In this document: positions 37,001 through 45,087 of the stretch, in pieces
Layout of the letters: the number at the start of each line of letters is the position of its first letter
Numbering within the stretch: the first letter of the stretch is position 1
Assembly (NCBI RefSeq): GCF_014640255.1
Contig: NZ_BMGP01000002.1
Location: 62,001 to 126,000 of the forward strand
DNA length: 64,000 nt
From: Subtercola lobariae
GTDB taxonomy: Bacteria > Actinomycetota > Actinomycetes > Actinomycetales > Microbacteriaceae
Reading direction: 5' to 3'
Notes under the pieces: model-generated
The model's input: the letters and a program-made list of their open reading frames with translations, nothing else
Told to the model about the DNA's origin: nothing
The model's database searches: none
Position numbers and translations under genes: made by a program

Positions 37001-37858
37001 GTGGTACGACTCTTGCACCCCGCGACGGGCCGTGAGGCTGCCGGCGAGTGAGTCGAGCACCGGATGATCGAGTTGCCGGGCATCCGCCACCATCGACGGA
37101 GCCACAGCGGCGAACGACGACACCAGCAGCCGCGGGTGCACGCTGAACCACGGCAGATGAGACGTGACGCCGCGCAGATGGTCGATGACCGGCTGCGGTT
37201 TGAAGACGCCGTTGGTCGCGGCAAGCGCCACCATTTCGTCGCTATCGAGGGTGATCTGATACTGCTCACGCAGGGCACGAACGAGTTCGGGGTTCACGAA
37301 GGCGTTGCCGCGCAGTTTGAGCTCGAAGTCACGGCCGTAGCGGCGGATGCTCAGTGGGCGAAGCAGAACGGGGGCGGCGAACGGCTCGTCTTCGAGCTTC
37401 CACTCGGCGAGACCGATGGCGAGGTGAACGGAGTCGATGCCCCGAATGGAACGGAGCTCGACTCCCTTATCGGTGATGGCTCCTGCGGCGATACGGGCGC
37501 TGCGTAGGGCGAGTTCGTCACGAATCAGGCTCGAGAGCAGAGTGGCGTTGCCCGTGATGAACTGGGCGAGGCCACTCGGGTGGGTCGTGGTGAGGTCAAC
37601 CCGGCTGCGCGGTGCGTCATCGAAGTGGATGAGGGCCGAAACGCCGCCGATCTCAGCCAGTTCGGCACGCCAGTGTTCGCGGGCAGGTTCGACCAGGTCG
37701 TCGGTTGAGAAGATCTGACCGGTTCGCGGGCCGTGACCCTGTTCGCCCGACGCTGGGTCGCCTGAGGTGACGTCGCCGCGGCGACCCCACACCGACGTTG
37801 CTTCGTCGGCCTCAGACAGTACAGAGTCTGACTCTCGTTTCTTATCGGCGCGCCACAC
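34082..37858 (-). CDS. Superfamily 1 helicase-like protein with degenerate Walker motifs and C-terminal REase-like domain
   Basis: 1258 residues. The layout is that of large DUF4011/COG1112 SF1-type proteins: N-terminal region (1-310), helicase part (about 310-1150) and a C-terminal MTES_1575-like restriction-endonuclease fold (about 1160-1258, ending GWHYLRVHSFELFTDPE). The Walker A position reads LPGTGGTQT (329-337), where the lysine of GxGK(S/T) is replaced by Gly, and the Walker B position reads VDAGA (856-860), where DEAS is expected. Later helicase motifs (GDPVTQTPS about 880, VGLTRARR about 1125) are kept. It may be a DNA-binding pseudo-helicase. No neighbours suggest a role. Confidence 0.75.
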   Translation of the reverse strand: MWRADKKRESDSVLSEADEATSVWGRRGDVTSGDPASGEQGHGPRTGQIFSTDDLVEPAREHWRAELAEIGGVSALIHFDDAPRSRVDLTTTHPSGLAQFITGNATLLSSLIRDELALRSARIAAGAITDKGVELRSIRGIDSVHLAIGLAEWKLEDEPFAAPVLLRPLSIRRYGRDFELKLRGNAFVNPELVRALREQYQITLDSDEMVALAATNGVFKPQPVIDHLRGVTSHLPWFSVHPRLLVSSFAAVAPSMVADARQLDHPVLDSLAGSLTARRGVQESYHPVEATAQDSRPPSTDTLLLDADAEQENVIAQIAEGNSLVVKTLPGTGGTQTIVNAVGALIGQNKRVLVVSPRRLSLRGISRRFTDVGLPGVAVSPRTLRRDLISSIGRNEKAMQPHVGDVDEALVRLRHVLIDYRQSLQRVDPLLKVSVLDALRELARLSLLPKPPATTARLNRSSLEALASGRSKAAKTLIKAAALGEFRYGPDDSPWYGATFDTADDASTAHAIAKRVHRADLPSLLTKAYELVGQTHMRQFTTMSELGSYLRLLLDLRETLDKFLPVVFDRSLTDIIAATGPRRDSAQMTGTSRRRLRSLAKEYVRPGVHIGDINASLRRIQQQRVLWHRFAAAGIPPEVPTGLDDVQVAFQSVSEDLAKLDVPLGLSGTARQLNELPIAELISLLEGLAADSEVLANLQERTALLDTLRELALDPLLTDLSQRHIPENAVADELELAWWQSVLELMLANDRALLGANTGILDRLESDFKLVDEAHASVSGQILAWQLAETWSVGLVDHADEATALKTLLRTDTVDSVKLHRAAPYLSRVLAPVWLASPYEVADITDDVVFDAVILVDAGATTLAENAAAIRRARQVVAFGDPVTQTPSRFEIAVPAVVQPSSSRASDADADARSIEELAGDSAMARLAELVPTLSLTRSYRAGGEDLAELVNHRFYNGKIDSLPWAGTFLGHGSLTLHYLEGAGGMPDSETGAVESVDAEVERVVWLVMDHAQKYPRESLMVITASAKHAVRVQQAVLAAFAKRSDLSDFILKDSAEPFMVATLEQSVAQSRDRVIFSVGYGRTPHGRVLTNFGALAKPGGERLLAVGLTRARRSMDIVSCFKPTDIDEERMTYGVVSLRQILTEAENGPTPDTFSSPGDALLIDLARRLGSRGLEVAFEHRGKLTLVASYEGRAIVVETDAVVHSMSLRESLRLRPDMLKRLGWHYLRVHSFELFTDPEAVAVRIATVIGVRQLAAV

Positions 37859-38026
37859 ACCGACACCCTATGCCGAGGGTTGGGCAAATGCTGGTAACGA
37901 CGTGGGGATGTCGTCTGACGCGCGTGTCATGGGGTGCTGGTAGGAGGGCCTCGTGGTGTATCGAAAGGCGGCTTCATATGGCTTCACATGGTCGGGGCGC
38001 GTGGCGGAGCGTGACAAAATTGGGGT

Positions 38027-39130
38027 ATGTCTGACTCGGCGAGTCCTTCGCCCCACTCCTTTGTTCCGCCGCGGCTCGCGGGCCCGCGTGACAGTGGCGA
38101 CGGCTGGGTCGAAGACGGCACCGGCCGCAAGTTCTGGGGGCGGTTCGGCGCGGCGGGGCTTCTTGCGCATGACCCCGAGCGGGGCATCCTGTTGCAGCAT
38201 CGTGCCAATTGGAGTCATTTCGGCGGAACGTGGGGGCTCCCTGGCGGAGCCAAACACGCCGGAGAGTCGTCGGTCGACGGTGCGATTCGTGAGGCGAACG
38301 AGGAGGCCGGCGTGCCGACTTCGTCGTTGCAGCTGAAGTTCACGTCGATTCTCGATCTGGGCTTCTGGAGTTACACCACGGTCGTCGCCGACGTCACTGG
38401 GCCGTTCGACGCGCTGGTCGCCGACGCCGAGAGCATCGAGGTGCGCTGGGTTGCGGTCGACGAGGTGGCGACGCTTCCGCTGCACCCCGGGTTTGAAGCA
38501 TCGTGGCCTGAGTTGCGAGCCGAGTTGCAGCGCCCCGTCGTGCTGATCGTCGACTCGGCGAATGTGGTGGGGTCGCGGCCGAACGGCTGGTGGAAAGACC
38601 GGCTCGGCGCCACGAAGACGTTCGCCGCGCGTCTCGCAGCGCGGTCGGCCCTGGGTTTCACCGGCGATTCGCTCGGCATCGGGCTGCCCGGTACGCGGTG
38701 GTGGCCGGAGGTGACGCTGATCGTCGAGGGCCAGGCGCGTGGGGCGGCGGGCGGCGCGGCTGGCGTTAGCGGCGCAGGTGCCGCGGCAAGCGACGCCGGC
38801 GGCTCGGCAAGCAGCGCAGGCGACTCAGCACGCGATTCGATCGGCGCGGCGGGGCCGGCGGCCCGATCGGGCGCCGGTACGGATGCGCACCAGGTCGGCG
38901 CCGAGGTACGCGTCGTGGCGGCCGAGCACGACGGTGATCAGGCGATCGTCGACGCCGTGCGGTTGCGGTTCGAGACCACGGGCATCCCGCCGCGCGTCTT
39001 CGTGGTGACGGCAGACCGCGAACTCAGCGAGCGCGTCTCTGCGCTCGGCGCCGCGGTGCACGGCCCCGGCTGGTTGTGGGCCCTGCTCGACGAGCTGGGC
39101 GAGCTGGGCGAGCTCGACGCTGCGGAGTAG
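38027..39130 (+). CDS. Nudix hydrolase fused to a NYN/PIN-like domain
   Basis: 367 residues. Residues about 35-165 are a Nudix hydrolase with an intact Nudix box (GGAKHAGE at 73-80, REANEEAG at 88-95). After it, a second domain opens with VVLIVDSANVVGSRPNGWWK (about 171-190) and ends with VRVVAAEHDGDQAIVDAV and VFVVTADRELSERV, matching the NYN/PIN nuclease-like fold with acidic residues at D176, D-G-D and the TAD. A low-complexity Ala/Gly/Ser insert of about 60 residues divides this second domain. Nudix enzymes remove nucleotide diphosphates, and NYN domains often cut RNA; the pairing points to RNA or cofactor cleaning. Confidence 0.8.
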   Translation: MSDSASPSPHSFVPPRLAGPRDSGDGWVEDGTGRKFWGRFGAAGLLAHDPERGILLQHRANWSHFGGTWGLPGGAKHAGESSVDGAIREANEEAGVPTSSLQLKFTSILDLGFWSYTTVVADVTGPFDALVADAESIEVRWVAVDEVATLPLHPGFEASWPELRAELQRPVVLIVDSANVVGSRPNGWWKDRLGATKTFAARLAARSALGFTGDSLGIGLPGTRWWPEVTLIVEGQARGAAGGAAGVSGAGAAASDAGGSASSAGDSARDSIGAAGPAARSGAGTDAHQVGAEVRVVAAEHDGDQAIVDAVRLRFETTGIPPRVFVVTADRELSERVSALGAAVHGPGWLWALLDELGELGELDAAE

Positions 39131-39184
39131 CCACTACCGCGTCACCCCGCGCGGCCGAGCGGCGCGACTTTGCATCCGAGCGGG

Positions 39185-40123
39185 CTAGGAGAAGGTCAGC
39201 GAAACGAGCTCGAACTCGCGAACGCGGCCGAAGCGTGTCGCGGCGCACGTGCTGAGCAGGGGCTCCGAGAGAGTTTCGGCCACCACCACACGAACGACGC
39301 CCGACGAGTCCGGCGTCGTGGCGAGGTCGACCTCGATCTGGCCGGCGAGCGCGCCGGGCACAGTCCGCTCGCCCAGCGGTGAGAAGCTGCTCAGCCGGTC
39401 GTCACCGAAATGGGTGCGCGCGAAGTGCTGGGCGGCCTGAACCGCATGCGACAGCGAGCTTCGGCCACGAAAGAAGCGCTCGTCGACCCGGCCGGCGCGG
39501 TAGTCGTGCACGATCTGGGCCGCATCCACGTCATCGGCGCGGCCGAAGTAGAGGCCCTCCGGAAAGATTGCCATCGTGCCCGCGAACCGATCGCCGCCGA
39601 GGTGCGAGCACTCCCACACTAGGTCGCCGAACTGTTCGACGAGCGCGAGCGCCACGGGGCGACCACGCACCGCGCAACACTGGTCGTGTTTGGCGTGTGT
39701 GCAGACGCAATAGATCGGCTGAGCCGAGCGGATGCCCGTCGACCCGTCAAGCGGCACATCGAGCAACTCGTGCGGATCATCGACCTCACCCCACCGCACT
39801 TCTTCGTGCCCGGGCCGCGAATCGACGAACACCCACCGCCACCTCGTCTGCGGCTCACGCGGCCGCGCGGGTGAGTGCTCAGGCTGGGCGGAATGGGTTG
39901 CGCGCGCTACCCGCCGAATGGCCAGCGGGCGCATTCCCGACGCCTCAATGCGGCGCACAATCGCTTGGCCGAGCTCACGGCCGAGCGCTGACGAAACGAA
40001 CGCATTGGTGCCCCACGGGCCCTGCACCTCGACGAGAAACCACTGCAATCCACGCGACGCGGTGGCAGCGAGCGAATCATCGCGCTCGCGCGACCGATCG
40101 CTGCAGGGCGCCCAGTCAGTCAC
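39185..40123 (-). CDS. Sucrase/ferredoxin-like protein (thioredoxin-like [2Fe-2S] type)
   Basis: 312 residues of the sucrase/ferredoxin-like family, a thioredoxin-like ferredoxin fold related to fungal Apd1. The cluster region is CVCTHAKHDQCC (139-150) followed by RGRPVALALVEQFG; the downstream block WECSHLGGDRFAGTMAIFPEG is also conserved. The cluster ligands are probably Cys and His in these motifs. It starts 36 bp after the Cupin_4 gene's stop, third of a run repeat-peptide, oxygenase, ferredoxin, so it may supply electrons to the oxygenase step. Functional role is inferred. Confidence 0.82.
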   Translation of the reverse strand: MTDWAPCSDRSRERDDSLAATASRGLQWFLVEVQGPWGTNAFVSSALGRELGQAIVRRIEASGMRPLAIRRVARATHSAQPEHSPARPREPQTRWRWVFVDSRPGHEEVRWGEVDDPHELLDVPLDGSTGIRSAQPIYCVCTHAKHDQCCAVRGRPVALALVEQFGDLVWECSHLGGDRFAGTMAIFPEGLYFGRADDVDAAQIVHDYRAGRVDERFFRGRSSLSHAVQAAQHFARTHFGDDRLSSFSPLGERTVPGALAGQIEVDLATTPDSSGVVRVVVAETLSEPLLSTCAATRFGRVREFELVSLTFS

Positions 40124-40159
40124 GACGATGATCGCGACCTCGAACGCGGCCGAGCAGGC

Positions 40160-41419
40160 TCACGCCGGCACCACGATGGCCTCACGCAGCAGGCGCCGCA
40201 CCACCACGAGGGCCGAATCGACGTCGAGACCGGGCAGCTCATCGACAGCAACGGCCGTGCCTTCGTGCAACCGCTCGATGGCCGGCGCGGCCTCCCGCGG
40301 CAAGACGACGGTTCGGCCGCTTACGGCGATGCGCACCGAGTCGCGGTCGCTCGAAACGGTGGCACGCAGTGAGCCGCGCCAGCGCACGACACTCCAGCCG
40401 CCGAGAGCTGCGATGGCGTCGACAGTCGCGATCGGCGACACCGGCTCGGGCCTCGTCGCCCCCGAGAAACGGCGGGTGAGCGCCGCGCTCACATCGTGGG
40501 CTCTGCGAACTGCTGCGGCACGATCATCCGGAGCCGCCGCGAGCATCGCCCGCAATTCTTCGGCCACCGTCTCGACGATCGGCAGCAGCTGCTCGACGTC
40601 GCTGAAGTCGGCGCCGAACGGTAGCGAGGTGCGCAGCGCTTCGGTATCGCCGAGGCGCGCGAGCAAGGCCTCGGCCACATCGGCTCGCGTGTAGGCGGCC
40701 ACGCCAATGGTCAGGTGAATGGATGTTCCACCGAGCGCCTCGGCCGAGTGGATCCAGCCGCGCGGCAGGTACAACGCGTCACCCGGCCGCAGCACCTCGT
40801 CAATGAACGGCTCGCCCTCGGCGCGGCTCTCGACGGCGGCGCGATGATCGCTCCACGGCTGATCGCGCAGCGGCGCCTCGTGCACCGGCTCGTGGATGCG
40901 CCAGCGCTTTTCGCCGGCGATCTGCAGCACAAAAACGTCGTGCACGTCGTAGTGCGGGTCGAATCCGCGCGACGATGCAGGGGTGATGTACGCGTTCACC
41001 TGAATCGGATGCCCGATCTCAGCCACGAGCGCTCGCGTGAAGTCGATCAGCGGCGGCCACGTGCGGTGCAACCCCTGCAGCACGATCGTGGCGCCCCCGG
41101 CGAACTCGGCGAGCACCTTCTCGCTCGACACCTGGTCGCCGATTTCGGCGCCGAACCCGCCCCCAGCGGTGTACTTCGACGGGCTCAAAACGGAGCCCTC
41201 GATGGCCATGCGCATGAACGGGGTGCGAAGCGCGCGCTGCGAGATCAGGTCATCGGCCGCTTCGGCGCTGAAGAGGTCATCGAAGGGTGCCGGAAGAAAC
41301 CGCGCCTCGGTGAGCAGTGGTCGTGCCGACCAGTACGTGACGCCGAAATCAAGACCCACGGTTCCCACACAACGAGAAAGCGCGGGCCGGTCACCCGACC
41401 CGCGCTCGAATGAAAGCAT
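40160..41419 (-). CDS. Cupin_4/JmjC-like 2-oxoglutarate oxygenase
   Basis: 419 residues, Cupin_4 family, which includes RoxA/YcfD-type ribosomal oxygenases and the animal NO66/MINA53 histidine hydroxylases. The Fe(II) facial triad is visible as H156-x-D158 in PHYDVHD and H224 in LPRGWIH, with the following strand TSIHLTIGV. The C-terminal part (about 255-419) is helical plus a winged-helix-like segment, as in this family. The ATG overlaps the stop of the small repeat peptide (TAATG), so the pair is translated together; that peptide is a good candidate substrate. Confidence 0.85.
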   Translation of the reverse strand: MLSFERGSGDRPALSRCVGTVGLDFGVTYWSARPLLTEARFLPAPFDDLFSAEAADDLISQRALRTPFMRMAIEGSVLSPSKYTAGGGFGAEIGDQVSSEKVLAEFAGGATIVLQGLHRTWPPLIDFTRALVAEIGHPIQVNAYITPASSRGFDPHYDVHDVFVLQIAGEKRWRIHEPVHEAPLRDQPWSDHRAAVESRAEGEPFIDEVLRPGDALYLPRGWIHSAEALGGTSIHLTIGVAAYTRADVAEALLARLGDTEALRTSLPFGADFSDVEQLLPIVETVAEELRAMLAAAPDDRAAAVRRAHDVSAALTRRFSGATRPEPVSPIATVDAIAALGGWSVVRWRGSLRATVSSDRDSVRIAVSGRTVVLPREAAPAIERLHEGTAVAVDELPGLDVDSALVVVRRLLREAIVVPA

Positions 41420-41676
41420 TACGCTGATCCGTCGGCACCGCCGTCGTGGCCGCCAGGGTTCGCACCGCCATCGGCGGTACCCTCCCCTGCGTCAGCCGAA
41501 CCATCGGCTCCACCATCGTGGCCGCCGGGGTTCGCACCGCCGTCAGCTGTACCTTCACCTGCGCCAGCAGAGCCATCGGCTCCGCCGTCATGCCCATTCG
41601 GGTTTGCGCCGCCATCCGCGGGACCCTCTCCGCCCGCTCCCTGTTCGGTGGTGATGTCGTCGTCGTTGATAGCCAT
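41419..41676 (-). CDS. Small Gly/Asp/His repeat protein, possible modified-peptide precursor (BatC-like)
   Basis: 85 residues from ATG 41676, with GAGGA at a good distance upstream. A 15-residue leader (MAINDDDITTEQGAG) precedes three units of 24, 24 and 22 residues (16-39, 40-63, 64-85). The core of each unit reads GANPxGHDGGADGS, with one His per unit. The protein is acidic, has no hydrophobic core and no Cys. Its stop overlaps the Cupin_4 oxygenase start (TAATG). Similar short repeat proteins are known as BatC-like with no function assigned. The leader/core layout resembles a precursor for post-translational modification; that is an inference. Confidence 0.75.
   Translation of the reverse strand: MAINDDDITTEQGAGGEGPADGGANPNGHDGGADGSAGAGEGTADGGANPGGHDGGADGSADAGEGTADGGANPGGHDGGADGSA
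41422..41631 (-). repeat. Three in-frame repeat units of the small precursor-like protein
   Basis: Units 41560-41631 (72 bp), 41488-41559 (72 bp) and 41422-41487 (66 bp) encode the three copies. The DNA copies differ at many third-codon positions while the encoded unit is nearly constant, for example GGxGGHDGG stretches spelled with different codons. This points to selection on the peptide rather than recent duplication. Confidence 0.75.
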
Positions 41677-41850
41677 AGTCGTCCTCTCGGTACAGCACCA
41701 CTTTCTCGCCGGGTGCATGTTGAGCGTACGCCGCTAGTCGGTGTTTGAGAAAGGGGGTTCAGGGGCTTGCTCTGGGCTCTTTTCATCGGTAATGGCGTAT
41801 TATGAGATTGTCTCAGTGACGATCGCTGAGCTCGTCGAGAGAAGGTTGTC

Positions 41851-42636
41851 ATGGGGGATCTGAAATTCGGTTGGCCGGCCAGAACCGCTCCCCTTCTGAA
41901 CGTCGCGCTCGACGAGGGTGACGGGCCCGTGGTGGTGCTCATACACGGCATCAACTCGTCGTCAGAGAGTTGGATGAACGTGGTGCCGCTCTTATCACCG
42001 CTCTATCGCGTGATCGCCATCGACCTGCTCGGCTTCGGTAAGTCGGTGGCGCCGGCCGAGGCCACTTTCACCCTCGAAGAGCACGTGGCGGCGCTTCACG
42101 CCACACTTCGCTCGCTGCACCTGAAGGGCCGATTCACGCTCGTCGGGCACAGCCTCGGGGCGCTCATCTCCAGTCGGTATGCGGCCATCTACCGGCGCGA
42201 GGTAGCGCAGGTCGTTCTCGTCTCGCCGCCCATCTACGCCAACGAGGCGTACATCACCGAATTCGCCGACCGCACCGTGGTGAAAAGCTACCTGCGCGCC
42301 TACAAGTTTCTGCGCTCGAACAAAGAGCAGACCATGCGGCGGGCGGCGTGGCTGCACCGCTTCATTCCGGTGAAGGCTCTGCTTATCGAAGAGCGCTATT
42401 GGGGTGCCTTCGCGCTCTCTATGGAGCATTGCATCGAGGGCCAGACCACCATCACCGACATCGCTCAGATCACGGTGCCGGTCGAAGTGGTCTATGGCTC
42501 ACGAGACCAGGTGCTCGTCGGTGACGGCATCGAACGCTTGGCACGGCTGCAACACGTGACTATTCACGAAGTGCCGAAGAACGACCACTTCGTGAGGCCG
42601 GCGCTGGCGCGCGAGGTTGCACGGGTCATTCGCTGA
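41851..42636 (+). CDS. Alpha/beta hydrolase
   Basis: 261 residues, alpha/beta-hydrolase fold. The N-terminal VVVLIHGINSSSESW gives the oxyanion loop; LVGHSLGAL is the nucleophile elbow with Ser; VVYGSRDQVLVGDG holds the acid Asp and NDHFVRPALA the His. The gene is divergent from the repeat-peptide run with about 170 bp between. RBS AGAAGG precedes ATG 41851. Substrate unknown; may be a general esterase. Confidence 0.85.
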   Translation: MGDLKFGWPARTAPLLNVALDEGDGPVVVLIHGINSSSESWMNVVPLLSPLYRVIAIDLLGFGKSVAPAEATFTLEEHVAALHATLRSLHLKGRFTLVGHSLGALISSRYAAIYRREVAQVVLVSPPIYANEAYITEFADRTVVKSYLRAYKFLRSNKEQTMRRAAWLHRFIPVKALLIEERYWGAFALSMEHCIEGQTTITDIAQITVPVEVVYGSRDQVLVGDGIERLARLQHVTIHEVPKNDHFVRPALAREVARVIR

Positions 42637-42755
42637 GCCGCGACGGCTTTTCACTCCCTAAGCCGCGACAGCTTTCACTCCCTAAGCCGCGACAGCTTTC
42701 ACTCCCTGAGCCACGGAAACCTTCGTCTACTGAGTCGCCGCAACCGTCACTTGCC
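42634..42755. repeat. 24-bp tandem repeat starting at a stop codon
   Basis: Five degenerate units begin at 42634, 42659, 42683, 42707 and 42731, each opening with TGA or TAA followed by GCCGCGAC or a close variant. The first unit's TGA is the hydrolase stop codon. Units 2 and 3 are identical over 24 bp. The last unit runs into the end of the large membrane-protein gene at 42747. Confidence 0.7.
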
Positions 42756-45014
42756 CGGTAGCGGCGCGCGCCTTGAGGGGGTGTGTTCGACGACGGCTTC
42801 ACGGGATTGTGCAGGAGTCGCAGGCTCGGAATTGTCGGGCCCCGAATTCGCGTGCTCAGGATTTTCAGGCTCGGAATTGTCGGTTTCAGCGTTCTCGTGC
42901 TCGGGGGGCGCGCTCCAGCGAAAGTAGGCCCAGATTGCGACACTGATGAGGGCGAACCCGGCGAACGCTATCGACCACGGCGAGAGCAGGGTGGGCACGT
43001 GAACCCAGCTCGACGGCTGCGGCAAGAGAATCAGAGCGAAAACTGCGACCGCAACGGCGTAGGTTGCCACCCAGATCGCCTTCGACCAGGCGAAGATGCT
43101 CTGGCCGTCGAGAAAGGTCAGTGGAATGAGGGCAATGACCGGGGCCGTCAACGTTTCAACCGTCAGACCGGTGAGCACCTCTGACAAGAGCTGGCTGCCG
43201 AAGGTGGTGACTCCCTGATTCTGCAAGCCGAGAGTGCTGTAGAGCAGCCAGGCCCCGACGCCGAGCGCCACCATGACCGCCGTCACGCTCAGTGAAAGCT
43301 TCGCCGCGCTGTGCCGACGACTGACCGTTGCGATGCCGGCGCCCACTTCAACGCCGAGAATGAGGCCGAACACGATTCCGGGCTGAAGGCCGGTGAATCG
43401 TGAGAGTGCCACGGTCGACAGCATCACTACGATCGCCCAGGGGCGCAAGAGTATTTCGGCACTCGCCCGATAGGCCGAGAAGGCGTGGATGCGCGTCGCC
43501 AGCACCCCGAGATAGTTCACGGTGAGCAACACAATCGTGAGCCCGAGCACAAGCCGCAGTGATCGCACGTCGGCACCGGTGGTCGGGTCTGCGAACGACA
43601 TGATGGTCGCTGCACCCACGATGAGGGCGAGCTGACGCTGCCACGACGATGTTGTGCCCGGGATGCGGCGCCGGGCGGCTGCAAGCGTGCGTTCGACAGG
43701 ACGCACGATGGGCGCGAACCGCTCATAGTTCTCGCGGATGGTCGACTGAAGCAGCTCGGCCGGCAGCGCCAGCAGCAGCAGAAAGCCAGCGGCAATGAGC
43801 GCTATCGATGCGGCGCTGGGCGCCTTGATCGATAGGGACTGCAACGATCGCAGCGAACTGCCGAACACGCTGGGGCTCGCCCAAGCCGGGTCGGCCAGCG
43901 GGCCGGCCCACGCTCCCGACACGAAAGCAGCCGCTGCCCCGACGATCGAGTCTGCCTCGCCGGCGACGTCTGTCACGTGCGCGCCCGAGCCACTCACCCC
44001 GTCTGCGTCAAGCGTGCCCGACGCGGCATCCGAACCCACGCCTATGCCCGAAGCTGTGCCACCTCGGCCGTCGTCCGCGTGGGCCGAACCGCCTCCATCG
44101 CCCTCCGTCGGCGCGGCAGAAATGGCCGGCGTGGCTGGCGACGCCGGCGCGGCAGGCACAACGGGCGTAACGGGTTGGATCGGCTCAAGTGGAACCACGG
44201 GAGCGACCGGCGGATCTGGCACCATCGGCGGGACGGGTACAACCGGCGCCACCGGCGGAATCGGCACCACGGGAACCACCGGCACTACCGGCGGCACCGG
44301 CACCACCGGCGGAACCGGCACCACGGGAACCACCGGCGCCAGCGGCGCATACGCGAAGCTCACCGCGGGCGACGACGCCGATTCGGCGGCGGTGTACGAC
44401 ACGGCTTGAGTCGCCGTGAGGTCGTTCGGCCCCACATCGGTGTCGGTCAGAGTGAGATCGCAGCTCCAGTCGCCGGCGGATGATGCCTGAGCCGTGCATC
44501 CGGAGCCCCCGTTCTGCAACACCGTCACCGTGGCAGTAGGCGCCGCAGTGCCTGATAGCTCGGCTGCTGCGGTGACGACCGTATCGCCGGGCGCCGGAGC
44601 CGTGATTCGGGGCGGATTCAGCGCGCCGAGAGTCTCGTGGGCTTCGTCTGCCCCTGATCGAACGTAGACGACGCCCTGAAAGTCGGGCATGCTCGTCGCG
44701 GTGCACGACCACGACTGATCGCCTGCCACGACTGCGGTGCAGAGCGTCGTCTCAGTACCCGACCCGGCGTCGACAGCCGCAACAGTCGAGACCTCGACGC
44801 CCGCACCCACCGACCCAGACCCGGAGAACAGCGCATCGACCGCTGACGACGAATTTGCGATGAAAACGGTGTCTGCCGCGGGACCATCGAGCGTGAGCCC
44901 GCCAACGCCGGCGTTCGCCGCAATCGGCACCCCCAGCGCCGAAACGAACACACCGAAAACCGCCACCAGCGCAGCAGCGCCGGCAAGCCGAATTCGATGA
45001 GATCGCTCACTCAT
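42747..45014 (-). CDS. Large exported and membrane protein with Ig-like domain and Pro-Val repeat
   Basis: About 755 residues. An N-terminal signal-like segment ([19 protein letters not shown]) precedes an extracellular part with two Ig/Big-like stretches (to about residue 215), then a Pro-Val-rich repeat ([14 protein letters not shown] type, about 225-295), a low-complexity Gly/Ser/Ala linker, and from about 390 nine hydrophobic helices with [10 protein letters not shown] and a PLTFLDGQ block; the tail is acidic with ENPEHANS-type repeats. It resembles an actinobacterial envelope-protein family of unknown function with a metal-protease-like membrane core. ATG 45014 is preferred to 45020. Confidence 0.65.
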   Translation of the reverse strand: MSERSHRIRLAGAAALVAVFGVFVSALGVPIAANAGVGGLTLDGPAADTVFIANSSSAVDALFSGSGSVGAGVEVSTVAAVDAGSGTETTLCTAVVAGDQSWSCTATSMPDFQGVVYVRSGADEAHETLGALNPPRITAPAPGDTVVTAAAELSGTAAPTATVTVLQNGGSGCTAQASSAGDWSCDLTLTDTDVGPNDLTATQAVSYTAAESASSPAVSFAYAPLAPVVPVVPVPPVVPVPPVVPVVPVVPIPPVAPVVPVPPMVPDPPVAPVVPLEPIQPVTPVVPAAPASPATPAISAAPTEGDGGGSAHADDGRGGTASGIGVGSDAASGTLDADGVSGSGAHVTDVAGEADSIVGAAAAFVSGAWAGPLADPAWASPSVFGSSLRSLQSLSIKAPSAASIALIAAGFLLLLALPAELLQSTIRENYERFAPIVRPVERTLAAARRRIPGTTSSWQRQLALIVGAATIMSFADPTTGADVRSLRLVLGLTIVLLTVNYLGVLATRIHAFSAYRASAEILLRPWAIVVMLSTVALSRFTGLQPGIVFGLILGVEVGAGIATVSRRHSAAKLSLSVTAVMVALGVGAWLLYSTLGLQNQGVTTFGSQLLSEVLTGLTVETLTAPVIALIPLTFLDGQSIFAWSKAIWVATYAVAVAVFALILLPQPSSWVHVPTLLSPWSIAFAGFALISVAIWAYFRWSAPPEHENAETDNSEPENPEHANSGPDNSEPATPAQSREAVVEHTPSRRAPLPGK

Positions 45015-45087
45015 GAGCATTACTCTACTCGCTTCGCGGGCCGAATGAGCTTCTGTCAGCGATTGCGCAGCCCTCTAGACTGAGCCC

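Noticed and set aside
42634-42755. CRISPR array
   Set aside because: Units of 24 bp without unique spacers, so a tandem repeat, not CRISPR; no cas genes.
43795-44483. Gly-Thr-rich collagen-like frame on the plus strand
   Set aside because: It is the antisense reading of the Pro-Val repeat of the membrane protein.
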